A stretch of DNA of 47,706 bases from Chloroflexota bacterium (GCA_016190505.1 JACPQM010000070.1:1-47706); one strand, 5' to 3'; positions 15,942 to 24,794 are shown, counted from the first letter of the stretch. The notes: generated from the letters alone by a model not told the origin. Program-made: numbers and translations.

Positions 15942-16271
15942 CCGCGTTAGCTCCGTTGGATCGCCCCCAGCGCCGGGACTTGAGCTGGGGCATTCGGAAA
16001 ATCCGGCTACCCTACTGTGAGGGGGACACTCTTGCGATTCTACCATGCCAGCGCTGGCCCCCGCCACCGCGAGGGTTCTACACCGAACCGCACTACGCGA
16101 AATGGGCTCACCGCGTGCGGGCTTGGTCACGAGACTTGTGGCCCCGATGCTTTGGCTACGTCTACCGGAGCACCCAAGCTGGGTTTCTCAGGCTACTCGC
16201 GCTGCCATCTGCTCTGCCCCAGGCCCCCTCAGTTGAGCTGGCGGAGCGCTGTCAATCCTTTCTCTATCCCG
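15942..16271. other. Gene-free stretch upstream of the AT-rich gene
   Basis: I see no convincing ORF, repeat or promoter here apart from the ribosome site of the minus-strand gene at 15941. Short plus-strand frames across 16017-16260 have no recognisable family and no ribosome site. Confidence 0.5.
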
Positions 16272-18023
16272 TTAATGCGGCTTGATAACCAACTCCAGAG
16301 GTACCGGCTGGACCATCTCTTTGTACTCTACATAGCTGTCCGAGAGAGCGGCTTCAAAGGTGGCGCGCACCACGTACTTACCTGGTGTGACCGGCTTGCC
16401 CTGGCAGGGCCGGCCATAGACGCCGGGGTCCGGCTGGCAGTCCTGGTCGTGCTGGTCCCAGGTGGCGTTGTAAGTCAGGGTCTCTCCAGGCTGGATGGTC
16501 GTATGCCTCAGAACGGATGGGAAAACCCTCCAGCGAGACCAACGCCAGACCTCTGAGCCGTCCTCACTGAGCACAACGAAATCGTAGGGAGCCTCGCCGT
16601 GGAATAGCCCGACAGGCTCGCTGCTGCCGTTCCTGACCTTGAGCGCCAGCGGCACAGGCTCACCGAGCTTGGGTGTTGGTGGCGCCTCAAGCCACACATC
16701 CAGCCAGTGGGTGAAGGAGAGTGGCGGGCCAATGAATAGCAGTCGCTTGCCCACCGGACCCGTCAGCGGCTCCTGTCCCCTTACCAGGCCGATGTTCAGG
16801 TAGCCCTGGACCCAATAAGCACCCTCCGGCAGGGAGCGTCCCTCGTTGTCGCGCAGGTCCCAGGCCGCTTCAAAGCTGCGCTCCTCCCTCTTGCCCAGCC
16901 GCAGGGCGGTGGACTGCCCCGTCTCCCTCCCCCGGGACCAGCGCCATACCTCGGTCCCGTCGAGCCTGGTAACGGCGAAGTCGAAGGCCGGCTTGCCGAT
17001 GGTGTACTCTACCGGGCAGTCGCTGTTGCTGTAGATGCTCACTTTGAGGACGGCCTCCATGCCAGGCTGGACCGCCGCCGGAGCTCTCATCGAGAGGGCA
17101 TGGGGCAGTTGCAGGCGTCTGCCAGAAAGTCCCCATTCCTTCAGGTATGCCCGGACTCGCTGCATGGCGTCTTCGTCGGTGAGAACACCTTCCAGGTCCT
17201 GGCGTCCCTCCTCGGTGTGGAAGTAGCAGTAGTTGACGGCGCCATCACCGTCGAAGGCGATCTTGCCATCCCTGGTGTACAGCAGCCCCCCAGCCCCGTT
17301 CGCATAGGGCTCCAGGGCCACCCCAGGGGCAATGTTGACCTGGCGCGGCAACACTGTTGGCGTGGGCTGCCCCATTGGTGCGGCGACAAACTCGAGCCGG
17401 ATTGGGCTCTGGATGACCTGCCGCGCCAGGTTGAGCTGCTCAGCACTCTTCACTGCGACTCTGAGACCTGAGAAATCCGGAAGGGGTCCTGCCTCGGTGA
17501 CATTGACTCCTGTCGCAGCAGGGTCTAGTCCTGCAAGCCGCCTGGCCTCCAGTTGGAACTCGCTGAGCGAGTAGGGGCTATCAATCACCTCAATCGGGAC
17601 GTTGGCGCGCAGGTTTTCCACCAGAACGGTCATTTCTGGGGGCAGTGGCCCCTTCCAGTAGAGGACCACCGTGCCCCTGTCGTTATTGAGCCGGACCCCT
17701 GTGAAATTGGGGAAGCGCTTATCCCACCAGAGCCGCTGGATTTGGCTTGACGCATCTGCCAGCGGCAACTGCGCCGCAATCCGGGGGTCTATTTCCGGGT
17801 CAGACGTGGCCTCCTTGTCTTGGCCAGCGCCAGGTGAAGGCCGGTTATCATCCGGTCCCGACGTGACCAGGTGCGGCGATGTCATCGTAGCAGGCGCAGC
17901 TTTGTTCATCAGTACCCACGATGGGAAGCCCACCGCCACAAGAAGCATAAGAGCAATTCCGAGGGCGCGCCAAGAGGCCAGCGCTCGCAGCCGCTTGGTC
18001 AGGGATGAAACCAGCGCTCGCAT
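16272..18023 (-). CDS. Membrane-anchored exported protein with two BsuPI-type domains
   Basis: 583 residues; AGGAG lies 7 nt before ATG 18023. A basic N-terminus and one hydrophobic segment (about residues 20-40, ALGIALMLLVAVGFPSWVLM) anchor it facing outward. The C-terminal half holds two related segments with FDFAVTRLDGTEVWRWSRGR and YDFVVLSEDGSEVWRWSRWR, each followed by a Gly-Glu-rich strand and AxWDxxD...G.Y. This matches the intracellular proteinase inhibitor (BsuPI) beta-sandwich family, here on an exported protein. The N-terminal half is unrecognised. It is last in the run of exported proteins starting at the ECF sigma gene, 38 nt after the lipoprotein gene. Role inferred: cell-envelope binding or protease control. 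Confidence 0.8.
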   Translation of the reverse strand: MRALVSSLTKRLRALASWRALGIALMLLVAVGFPSWVLMNKAAPATMTSPHLVTSGPDDNRPSPGAGQDKEATSDPEIDPRIAAQLPLADASSQIQRLWWDKRFPNFTGVRLNNDRGTVVLYWKGPLPPEMTVLVENLRANVPIEVIDSPYSLSEFQLEARRLAGLDPAATGVNVTEAGPLPDFSGLRVAVKSAEQLNLARQVIQSPIRLEFVAAPMGQPTPTVLPRQVNIAPGVALEPYANGAGGLLYTRDGKIAFDGDGAVNYCYFHTEEGRQDLEGVLTDEDAMQRVRAYLKEWGLSGRRLQLPHALSMRAPAAVQPGMEAVLKVSIYSNSDCPVEYTIGKPAFDFAVTRLDGTEVWRWSRGRETGQSTALRLGKREERSFEAAWDLRDNEGRSLPEGAYWVQGYLNIGLVRGQEPLTGPVGKRLLFIGPPLSFTHWLDVWLEAPPTPKLGEPVPLALKVRNGSSEPVGLFHGEAPYDFVVLSEDGSEVWRWSRWRVFPSVLRHTTIQPGETLTYNATWDQHDQDCQPDPGVYGRPCQGKPVTPGKYVVRATFEAALSDSYVEYKEMVQPVPLELVIKPH

Positions 18024-18061
18024 GGGCCGTCTCCTTTGCGCTGCCCTTTTTTCAAAGGTCC

Positions 18062-19411
18062 TCAGTCACACCCACTGCCCGGGTACTCCTGTACCTCGAT
18101 TGGCAGCAGCTTGAACTCGGCGGTCAGGCCGGTGCGGCTGGTAAACCGGGCCAGGCCCTCGCTAACCAGCACTATTGTGCCGGTATCGAAAAACGCCCCC
18201 CATGCCCTCGGCGGGTCGCCGCCGGCGCCGGACGGCGCGGCGCTGGCCTCCCACCAGCGCCCGTTGAAGTAGGCCCAGCGTACGCCGCAGTGGGTGTACA
18301 ACGTGTAGAGGTACGGTCTGCCCACTTCAACCCCAGCGGCACAAGGCGCCTCCTCCTTCTTAGGCGAGCAGGTGAGGGACAGGCCCTGCGGCCTTTGAGC
18401 CGGCCTCGCCGTGGGCGTCGCAACCTCGGTTGGTCGCCTCACTGGCGTGGGAGTCGCTCTCGGCACTTCGCCCTCGGAGAGCGATTCCGCCACCTGCTGA
18501 AGGACAGCCAGGGAAACGAGTCCGTCTGGGGAGTGCAACACGTAGGTTACCTCAGCAACTCGCCCTTCGGATTTCGGGTAGGTAGCAGTCCAGCCCAGCC
18601 ACGTTGCTCCACCCGCTGTCTCGCCACGCCAGGCCTCGCGGCCATGTATGGTCGCGGGCTCTGCGTCTGGGAGATTGCGGAGAGGTTGCCCGGGCCGGGA
18701 CTCGGCGACCTGTAGGCTCTGTCGCCGCCCGTCGGAGTAGTACAGGATGACCGACGGGTTGAACCACGCGTAGCGCGACCACGAGAAGCGCAGTGTCTCC
18801 TGTAGCGGGTGCGCCAGGTCCAGCGTGACCCATTCCAGGGAGAACCCTTCAGGGAGGTAGCCCGGTGCCGACACCGGGAAGCCAGCGATATCCTTGGCGT
18901 AGGACAGCGAGACCTCCAGCGGATACCTGGCAAAGGCCTCCGGGTCCAGCCCTTCGGCTTGCTCCAAGGAGGAAAGGTCGAACAACCCGTGGCTGTCGCC
19001 GAGGTCACGGCCCGTGCGGGCATCCACCACCATCATGGCCACCCCGTGGCTTGGAGACTCTGGAGGGACACCCAACGCATTACGCTGCCACTCTGCTTCC
19101 AGGGCCACTATCCAGACTGGCAGACTGCGGTCACCGTACGACCGCCCCCTGGTGAGCCGGTCTTCGTACTCTTGGCGCGTCATGAGGCGCGCTCCGAGGG
19201 CGCGTACGTCACGGCCGTTGCGCTCGCCGGTTGCGGCGAACGTGGTGGCTGCCTCTATGGCCTGAGCCTCCGAGAGAATAGGGGGCCCCAGCTTCTCCAA
19301 CTGCGACGAAGGGGAAGGACTAGCTGAGGGCAAACTGGGGGCCCGGGTACAGGCGGTGACACCCAGCGTTGCCACAGCCGTCGCCAGTACAGCCCACCGC
19401 CAGCTAATCAT
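18062..19411 (-). CDS. Lipoprotein, DUF4367-like middle, function unknown
   Basis: 449 residues. A signal peptide with lipobox GVTAC (Cys21) is followed by a Ser/Pro-rich linker. Residues about 150-330 (LSYAKDIAGFPVSAPGYLPE, VILYYSDGRRQSLQVAES, TATYPKSEGRVAEVTYVLHS) resemble the DUF4367 region often found in exported proteins next to sigma/anti-sigma genes. A second linker rich in Pro/Thr/Arg leads to a C-terminal domain with CSPKKEEAPC and YTLYTHCGVRWAYFNGRWWE. ATG 19411 has no clear ribosome site. Same strand as its neighbours. Function unknown. Confidence 0.78.
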   Translation of the reverse strand: MISWRWAVLATAVATLGVTACTRAPSLPSASPSPSSQLEKLGPPILSEAQAIEAATTFAATGERNGRDVRALGARLMTRQEYEDRLTRGRSYGDRSLPVWIVALEAEWQRNALGVPPESPSHGVAMMVVDARTGRDLGDSHGLFDLSSLEQAEGLDPEAFARYPLEVSLSYAKDIAGFPVSAPGYLPEGFSLEWVTLDLAHPLQETLRFSWSRYAWFNPSVILYYSDGRRQSLQVAESRPGQPLRNLPDAEPATIHGREAWRGETAGGATWLGWTATYPKSEGRVAEVTYVLHSPDGLVSLAVLQQVAESLSEGEVPRATPTPVRRPTEVATPTARPAQRPQGLSLTCSPKKEEAPCAAGVEVGRPYLYTLYTHCGVRWAYFNGRWWEASAAPSGAGGDPPRAWGAFFDTGTIVLVSEGLARFTSRTGLTAEFKLLPIEVQEYPGSGCD

Positions 19412-19512
19412 CGTTCACCGTCGCGTCCGTAGACCCGACCGCAGGTCATCACTCAGGACTCAACGACGACCCTGGGTTTCGGAACGAGTCCTCGCTTGAG
19501 CTCGAAGCACCC

Positions 19513-19736
19513 CTACAAGTCCTCGAACCCTTCCTGACTAAGCCCAGCCTGCCGCAGGACCCTACGCAGTGTGCCCACGCCACCTCCCTGTGTCTCGGCA
19601 CAACGGCGGTGGTCACATCGTCGCCCGCCCTCTTGACGAACTTCACGTGGCTGCCCCTCTTTTGACTCGCCTCGGAGAAACCCGCCGCTTCCAGCTTGCG
19701 CACCACCTCGCGGAAAGGCAGTGGTCTAAGAGGCAC
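19513..19736 (-). pseudogene. hicA: HicA-type mRNA interferase toxin, frameshifted
   Basis: From GTG 19736 the first 50 residues (FREVVRKLEAAGFSEASQKR then GSHVKFVK) are HicA: a short double-stranded-RNA-binding fold with its catalytic His in GSHVKF. At about 19573-19580 (minus strand GCGTGGGC) the frame is lost. In another frame the next codons read GTLRRVLRQAGLSQEGFEDL then TAG at 19513-19515, which is the normal HicA C-terminus. A single-base change restores the complete toxin. Either the toxin is inactivated or there is a sequencing error. It overlaps the hicB stop by 11 nt. Confidence 0.8.
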
Positions 19737-19932
19737 CCACGTCTACCTCGACTTGCCGCACCTTCGGAGCAGATGTGGCCCTGGGCTCCTCGAAATGCAG
19801 TTCCAGGGCCTCTCGCAAGTTCGACAGTGCCTCTTCCTCTGTTTCCCCCTGGCTGGCCACGTCAACCTCGAGGCACTGGACCACGTACCAGTCGCCTTCC
19901 TGCCATACAGTGGCAGTGAAACTCCGCCTCAT
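19726..19932 (-). CDS. hicB: HicB-type antitoxin
   Basis: 68 residues: FTATVWQEGDWYVVQCLEVD, then VASQGETEEEALSNLREALE, the partially degraded RNase H-like HicB fold that masks HicA. No C-terminal DNA-binding domain is present, so it is the short form. It is upstream of hicA (antitoxin-first order) and overlaps it. Inserted among the lipoprotein genes with about 100 nt on the upstream side. If hicA is truly broken this is an orphan antitoxin. Confidence 0.85.
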   Translation of the reverse strand: MRRSFTATVWQEGDWYVVQCLEVDVASQGETEEEALSNLREALELHFEEPRATSAPKVRQVEVDVGAS

Positions 19933-20031
19933 GTGCCTACCCTGCTTTCCCTAAGTCTACACGTAGTTTAGCACGGCCCACACGACGAGAGCGGTGAGGG
20001 CAGGAGCTTGAGTCACAGATTCGCATGCCAG

Positions 20032-21009
20032 CTACTCGATAACGAACTTCCACTCCGCCACAGCAATTTCCGAGCTCCTCTCTCCGGAGGCCGGGCCGAT
20101 GTCCTTCCTTATTCGGGAAAACTCCCCGACGATGCGGTATTCGCCGGGGCCTACCTGAACGCTCTCAACGCAGCCCCAGCGGTCCTTGATGCACATGTCC
20201 TGGTCCCAGGTAAGAAGCACTACCTCTTCGTCGGGCCCTAACTGCTTCTCAAAGACCAGATCGCAATGCGTTCCTCTCGGGATGATGAACTGGCCTGGCA
20301 GCAGAAAGCGCGCTGGCTGGGCAGGGTCTGCATAAGGGTAGGGACGCCGCTCTGAGGACCCGTCAAAGAACTTGAGGTTGTAGCACGCCGGGTAGTAAGA
20401 CTGGTAGTAATAGGTCTCTGCCTTGGACTGATTGCGGACCCTGACCTCAACCGGTTCCCCAAGCTGATACCGGCCCTTCATGGCAAACAAGATGTCAGGG
20501 GGCGTGATGGCCGGGGTCGCGGCGCCGGTATCGGACGGGGGCTCACCAGGCTGGGGTGCCCTGGTCACCTGCAAACGTAGCTGGTAGTGGTCCGGGGTGG
20601 TGGGCCGCGCCGCCTCGGGGTAAGGCGTCAGGTGATAGGTGAGGACGTGGCCGCCGTACCGGTGCTGCGCCTGGGAGACGCCTCCGGGCTCAACCACCGA
20701 GACCTCTGTGGCTTCCCACGCCTGGGCAGGCCCAGGCTGGCGCACCACCAACAGTACGCGGGCCTCGCCCGCCCAGACACACTGCACGTCGCTGGGGCAC
20801 CGGCTATCGGCTTGCACCTCCCGGAAGGTGAAGGTTAGCCCCTCTGAGGGAAGCCCCAGCGTCATGCCTTTGTCCAGCTCCACCCACTGCCCCAGCTCAC
20901 CGTTGATCTGAAAGTCTTCGAGGAACGGTGTTTGGGGAGCCTGGTTCGGGCTACATGCCGCCAAGATTAAGGCGATGCCCAAGCTTGCAATCAGGACTAT
21001 TCTCGACAC
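20032..21009 (-). CDS. Lipoprotein of unknown function with a BsuPI-like C-terminal part
   Basis: 325 residues from GTG 21009 (AGAGGG about 7 nt upstream); a TTG at 21030 is the alternative. A signal peptide with lipobox LILAAC comes first. The N-terminal domain carries REVQADSRCPSDVQCVWAGE, a Cys-x4-6-Cys-Val-Trp-Ala-Gly motif found in exported bacterial proteins of unknown role. The C-terminal domain (GRYQLGEPVEVRVRNQSKAE, PRGTHCDLVFEKQLGPDEEV) resembles the BsuPI-like domains of the gene at 16272. Probably outside the membrane. A GGAAC-N16-GTT element lies 30-55 nt upstream (21042-21065). Confidence 0.78.
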   Translation of the reverse strand: MSRIVLIASLGIALILAACSPNQAPQTPFLEDFQINGELGQWVELDKGMTLGLPSEGLTFTFREVQADSRCPSDVQCVWAGEARVLLVVRQPGPAQAWEATEVSVVEPGGVSQAQHRYGGHVLTYHLTPYPEAARPTTPDHYQLRLQVTRAPQPGEPPSDTGAATPAITPPDILFAMKGRYQLGEPVEVRVRNQSKAETYYYQSYYPACYNLKFFDGSSERRPYPYADPAQPARFLLPGQFIIPRGTHCDLVFEKQLGPDEEVVLLTWDQDMCIKDRWGCVESVQVGPGEYRIVGEFSRIRKDIGPASGERSSEIAVAEWKFVIE

Positions 21010-21041
21010 AATGCTGCCCTCTGTAACCAACTACTACCTGG

Positions 21042-21065
21042 AACTGGCTGCATCCCAAAGGTTCC
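21042..21065 (-). promoter_or_regulatory. Candidate ECF-type promoter (GGAAC-N16-GTT)
   Basis: Minus strand GGAAC (21061-21065), 16 nt, GTTCC (21040-21044). The two ends are also complementary, so an inverted-repeat operator or chance match is possible. Confidence 0.3.
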
Positions 21066-21067
21066 CC

Positions 21068-22648
21068 TTACTTCCCCTTCTCCTCCAGCAGCGATACCGT
21101 CCACTCCCAGAGACCACCCACCTGATGGCTGGGGTTGATGGCGAACTGGGTCACCGCAAACTCGAAGACCTTGGCGTCGGCAGGGACGGGGCCAAGGGTC
21201 CACTCCAGGTGGACGCCCTCCTGGGTATCGCGGTAGGCTGCGTGCAGCTCTCGCCAAGGCCCCCCATCCACCCGGTACTTGCCGGCCATATTGCCACGGG
21301 GGAAGCTGACAGGTCCCTCCGGCGGAGTGTATCCCGGCGGGACAGCGATGGACACGATCCTGGTCTGCCTCTGCGTGAACTCGATTTGCCTCAGCGTTAT
21401 CCTCACCCCCTCCGCCTCGCGCACCTCATTCACGACCACGGTCTTCTCCAGGGCACCTTGAGGTGGCAGAAGCACAAAGATTATGCCTCCGCCAGCGCCG
21501 GCGCCCGTCCCGTCAGTGAAGCGGACCCCGACGTTAACTGTGTAGCGTCCCAGTGGCAACGTGGCGCTCACCTCGCCGGGCACGGTCAGGTTTAGGATGG
21601 CCGACTCCCCTGGCGCCAAGCGACGGGGGCCACCGCCCGAAGCAACTACCACTTCCTCGGCGCGCGGCGTGTCTGCCGGGTACAGTGTCACATTCTCCGG
21701 GAAAGCCTGGATGTCCACGGATGCGTTCGATACGTTGGTGACGGTCAGCGTGAGGTCAATGGCATCACCCGGCGTATAGAACTCCCTGGCGGACTGCCGT
21801 CCGATTCGTACAGGCATCGCGTCCGCCAGCCTTGGCATAGGCGCTGGCGTCGTCGGGGGCGTGGTGGCTCCAGGAGACCCTACACCGGGGGGTGGCTTGG
21901 CGGTGGGTTCAACGGCCGGCTCGGCCCCGGTCGCTCGCCCCGCCTGTTTGGCCACCTCAATTATGCGGCGGATAAAGTCCTCCACCGGCTCTTGCCCACC
22001 CATGCCGTGCCGGACCGTGTACACGGCACCCTCCCGGATGACATACACGCCCTCGCCTCCGGGGCCCAGGCGCAGGGTGAACATCTCTTCGGAGAGGGGA
22101 GAATGAGCAGACCCCAGGTTTCTGGACAGGAAGAGGACGGCCCGCTGGCCGGGGGTGAAGGTTACAGGGAAGCGGGCAGGCATGAAAGAGCCATCGGGAC
22201 GGATGAACCGCTCTATGAGCCGGATGGAGACTTCCTGATATGGCTGGGGTCCAACCAGCCAGCGCTCCACTCTGACCAGCCAGTCCTCGTAGCGGACGGT
22301 GCCGGGAACGTCCCCGCTGAGTGCCTGTGCCGGTTCCCCCACCTTTCCCAGCACTTCGCCGATGACGACGCCGGCCACGGAAGGATAGGCTGCCAGGTTG
22401 ACGCTGTCCTGGAAGCCGGAAGGCAGCGCGGTCTGCGAAGCAGCATCCGCCGGCGGCGGCGCGGGGGTTCCTGGCGTGGGTGTGGGCGGCCCGGGCAGCG
22501 TGGCCCCTTCCTGTGGGGTACCTGCCGGCGGCATGGGCGTCCTGGCGCCTTCATCGCCGGCAGGCTGGCCCACCGGGCTACAGGCCATGCCCAGGGCCAG
22601 CAGCGCCAGAGCGCCTGCAATGATTGTCGCAGTCTTTCGCCAAGCCAT
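21068..22648 (-). CDS. Large lipoprotein with C-terminal beta-sandwich domains, function unknown
   Basis: 526 residues from ATG 22648 (AAGGGGG about 6 nt upstream; the longer open frame has no support). Signal with lipobox ALGMAC and a long Pro/Thr/Ala linker. Residues about 75-230 form a domain (VAGVVIGEVLGKVGEPAQAL, YEDWLVRVERWLVGPQPYQE, GQRAVLFLSRNLG). A second low-complexity linker follows. The middle (FYTPGDAIDLTLTVTNVSNA, GRYTVNVGVRFTDGTG) is an immunoglobulin-like/BsuPI-like sandwich, and the C-terminal part (TLRQIEFTQRQTRIVSIAVP) a further beta domain. No catalytic motif seen. An ECF-like promoter lies immediately upstream at 22670-22696. Confidence 0.8.
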   Translation of the reverse strand: MAWRKTATIIAGALALLALGMACSPVGQPAGDEGARTPMPPAGTPQEGATLPGPPTPTPGTPAPPPADAASQTALPSGFQDSVNLAAYPSVAGVVIGEVLGKVGEPAQALSGDVPGTVRYEDWLVRVERWLVGPQPYQEVSIRLIERFIRPDGSFMPARFPVTFTPGQRAVLFLSRNLGSAHSPLSEEMFTLRLGPGGEGVYVIREGAVYTVRHGMGGQEPVEDFIRRIIEVAKQAGRATGAEPAVEPTAKPPPGVGSPGATTPPTTPAPMPRLADAMPVRIGRQSAREFYTPGDAIDLTLTVTNVSNASVDIQAFPENVTLYPADTPRAEEVVVASGGGPRRLAPGESAILNLTVPGEVSATLPLGRYTVNVGVRFTDGTGAGAGGGIIFVLLPPQGALEKTVVVNEVREAEGVRITLRQIEFTQRQTRIVSIAVPPGYTPPEGPVSFPRGNMAGKYRVDGGPWRELHAAYRDTQEGVHLEWTLGPVPADAKVFEFAVTQFAINPSHQVGGLWEWTVSLLEEKGK

Positions 22649-22669
22649 GGCAGCCCCCTTAATTTGTAA

Positions 22670-22696
22670 GACGCCTGAGGAGGCCACAAAGTTCCC
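22670..22696 (-). promoter_or_regulatory. Candidate ECF-type promoter (GGGAAC-N17-CGTC)
   Basis: Minus strand GGGAACTTTGTGGCCTC begins at 22696; CGTC at 22670-22673 follows GGAAC after 17 nt. GGAACTT...GTCTTA is close to the envelope-stress sigma-E consensus. The first 17 nt are shared, with two changes, with the element at 24840-24865. Confidence 0.45.
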
Positions 22697-22752
22697 TTCA
22701 CCCCCACCCGAACCCTCCCCCCGTCCGAGCACTTGCCCGACATCACCTGGAA

Positions 22753-23223
22753 TTAGGGGAGCCTGGCCTTCTTCAGAAGGCAGTCCCTGTGCCCTCTCAG
22801 GCAAGAGGAGGGACGTGCGAGCGCCAGGAAGGGTATCGTCGAAACGGCAATTAGCAGGAACAGCAATGCCGCCGGTCCAGGGGCCCTGCGGCACAGAAAC
22901 GACAGGGTCCTTACTTCCCCGAGGTGGTCTACCCTCATCTCGCCACGCGTGCACAGGGCGGCGGCTACGGGCGCGGCGCAGGGACACAGCTCGAGGCGGA
23001 ACGCGTGCAGGTTGTGGATGACTGCCTCCAGGATGTTCTTGGGCGCCAGGCCGCTCTGCTCCAGGTAGTTCAGGTGGCCGATTTCGTGCCTGACGTAGAC
23101 AGTGCGGAGGGCGTGGGGCAGCCAGCGGGGGATGTGGACCACGATGGACTCGCCCGCGGTAAGGAAGGAGGTAGCGATGCCCTCTTCCTTCAAGGTCACC
23201 AGGGTACCGGTCCTCTCAGCCAT
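22753..23223 (-). CDS. Small HEIGH-motif (zinc-metallopeptidase-like) membrane protein
   Basis: 156 residues. Residues about 44-50 contain VRHEIGHLNYLEQ, an HExxH zinc-binding and catalytic motif preceded by a short beta-rich segment. After a Cys-rich stretch (LCPCAAPVAAALC) comes one hydrophobic helix (about 118-136, AALLFLLIAVSTIPFLALA) and a basic tail. This predicts a cytoplasmic-side or surface-facing mini-protease with a C-terminal anchor; whether it is active is unknown, since the third zinc ligand is not obvious. AGAGG lies 6 nt before ATG 23223, which is 3 nt from the upstream gene's stop, so it belongs to the ECF-cluster operon. Confidence 0.72.
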   Translation of the reverse strand: MAERTGTLVTLKEEGIATSFLTAGESIVVHIPRWLPHALRTVYVRHEIGHLNYLEQSGLAPKNILEAVIHNLHAFRLELCPCAAPVAAALCTRGEMRVDHLGEVRTLSFLCRRAPGPAALLFLLIAVSTIPFLALARPSSCLRGHRDCLLKKARLP

Positions 23224-23226
23224 TGG

Positions 23227-24309
23227 TTAGCCTCTTTCGATTGTCGGCATTGACGTTGCTCCTGTCGCGGCGAGGGCCTGAAGAACGTTCGCCTTGAACA
23301 AAGCGGGCGTCATGATGCCCCTGGCCAGCTCCCCCGAACCCACCCAGAACGAGCGCGTAGCTTCTGTCCCGTCCTCCAGGTGGAAGGCAATGAAGTAGCG
23401 CTCGCCATTGCTGCCGCGAAACGTCTGATCAACTGGTGACGTGAGAACCATCTCCACCATTTGTTCCAACAACCCTGGGTCGCCGATGGATGCCAGCTCT
23501 GTGCGTCTGTCCTGGGGACTGTTGATGCCGATGGAGCGTACCTTGCCCCGGATGTCCAGCAGGTCGGCCCCGGCCCTGGCGGCAGGGTTGGTGCCGGCCT
23601 CGAACACGCGGACTTTTCCGTCAACGATGGCGGCAAGCCGGAACTGTGCAGCGTAGCCCTTGACCCCGTGAATCGGGGTGCCCAGCTCCAGGAACGCGGC
23701 GTCGCCGTCCTGGGAGCGGTAGCCGAATCCGGCTTTGCCCTCGAGCCTGAAGGCGACCCGGTAGAGCTCGGGTCCCAGATTGTTCTCCGGCAACAGACGC
23801 GCCCCCCAGTTGTCCAGGTACTCAATGCCACCGAACTTGATGAAAGGCACCCAGTCTATATGGGCGCCCCGGGGCCGGGCGTAGTCATCGCTGGGAAAGC
23901 TGGCCATGATGCGCGCCATTGCCGTCTCATCCGCCAGGACCTGCCTCAGGCGGGCCGGGCCATCGCCTCGCCCGTCGTGACGCTCTATGACCTGCCCCTG
24001 GCGGTCCAGCACGGCCTGCGAGCCAGAGGGAACGTGGGTGACGTAGGCGACCTTGCCAGGCAACCCCCGGACGAAGGCGACCACGACGCCGCCGTCCAGA
24101 TCCAGCCTGGCCTGCTCCGGCGCAGGATACGGTTCGATCTCGTCCGGAAGTAGAGGCGTGGGTGTGGGTGTGGGCGTCGGGCCAGGCGTCTGGGCATCAG
24201 CATCCGGCAGCTCGATGGTCCCCGGACTAACGCCTGGGGTTGCGCTGGGGCCGCAGCCAGCGGCCAGCAACACGAAAGCGAGCAGACCTGCGACACCCTT
24301 CAGTCTCAC
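23227..24309 (-). CDS. Lipoprotein of unknown function
   Basis: 360 residues from GTG 24309; the longer open frame is rejected because this GTG overlaps the preceding gene's stop as GTGA and is followed directly by a signal peptide with lipobox LLAAGC. A Thr/Pro-rich linker (about residues 35-60) leads to a globular domain with VAYVTHVPSGSQAVLDRQGQ, FIKFGGIEYLDNWGARLLPE and MVLTSPVDQTFRGSNGERYF. No enzyme motif recognised. Middle gene of the tightly packed exported-protein run downstream of the ECF sigma factor. Confidence 0.78.
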   Translation of the reverse strand: MRLKGVAGLLAFVLLAAGCGPSATPGVSPGTIELPDADAQTPGPTPTPTPTPLLPDEIEPYPAPEQARLDLDGGVVVAFVRGLPGKVAYVTHVPSGSQAVLDRQGQVIERHDGRGDGPARLRQVLADETAMARIMASFPSDDYARPRGAHIDWVPFIKFGGIEYLDNWGARLLPENNLGPELYRVAFRLEGKAGFGYRSQDGDAAFLELGTPIHGVKGYAAQFRLAAIVDGKVRVFEAGTNPAARAGADLLDIRGKVRSIGINSPQDRRTELASIGDPGLLEQMVEMVLTSPVDQTFRGSNGERYFIAFHLEDGTEATRSFWVGSGELARGIMTPALFKANVLQALAATGATSMPTIERG

Positions 24310-24794
24310 TGTGGCACCTGCCTTTCTGACTCCCCCACCGGTCTGTGGGCAAAGACCTCTCCGGTAGGTGCCCTGATGCTTCGCATGAGCTCTTCGTCCC
24401 CCGATACCGGTCCCACCAGCGGGACCTTCACTGTCAGTTTCCCCTTCAGCGGCCCCGTTTCGAATGTCACCCTGTAGGTCCCGGGACTTCCGTAGCTGTG
24501 GGTTGTCTTGAAATGCCGGGCTATCTTCGCACTGGGTCTCCATGCCCTGCACATTCCAAGCTCACTCGCATGTGTACCGTCCCCAAAGCTCCATTTTGCC
24601 TCCCTGCAATAGAGGCCGAAATGATTGTCCGGGCCGCTGCGGATGTCCGCGCGGAGGCGGACCGTGTACCCATCTGTACTGGCACGCTCAGCGCTGAGTA
24701 CCAGGCCTGGCGAAAACCAGTACCATGCGGCTGCAAAAACAGCGGCGAGCAACAGCAGGCTTTCTGAGGCCGCAAGCCATCTGGACCACATCAT
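24306..24794 (-). CDS. Membrane-anchored PKD-domain protein
   Basis: 162 residues from ATG 24794 (MMWSRWLAASESLLLLAAV). ATG 24848 is also open, but a promoter-like element at 24840-24865 overlaps it. One N-terminal membrane helix, then a PKD/immunoglobulin-like domain with its hallmark WSFGDGT and HSYGSPGTYRVTFE. Two extra Cys (LYCREAK, LGMCRAW) could form an extracytoplasmic disulfide. The stop overlaps the next gene's start (GTGA). Such domains mediate protein or polysaccharide contacts outside the cell. Partner unknown. Confidence 0.75.
   Translation of the reverse strand: MMWSRWLAASESLLLLAAVFAAAWYWFSPGLVLSAERASTDGYTVRLRADIRSGPDNHFGLYCREAKWSFGDGTHASELGMCRAWRPSAKIARHFKTTHSYGSPGTYRVTFETGPLKGKLTVKVPLVGPVSGDEELMRSIRAPTGEVFAHRPVGESERQVPQ

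Noticed and set aside
16017-16260. Short plus-strand frames resembling a degraded transposase
   Set aside because: No catalytic motif, no inverted ends and no similarity that I can defend.
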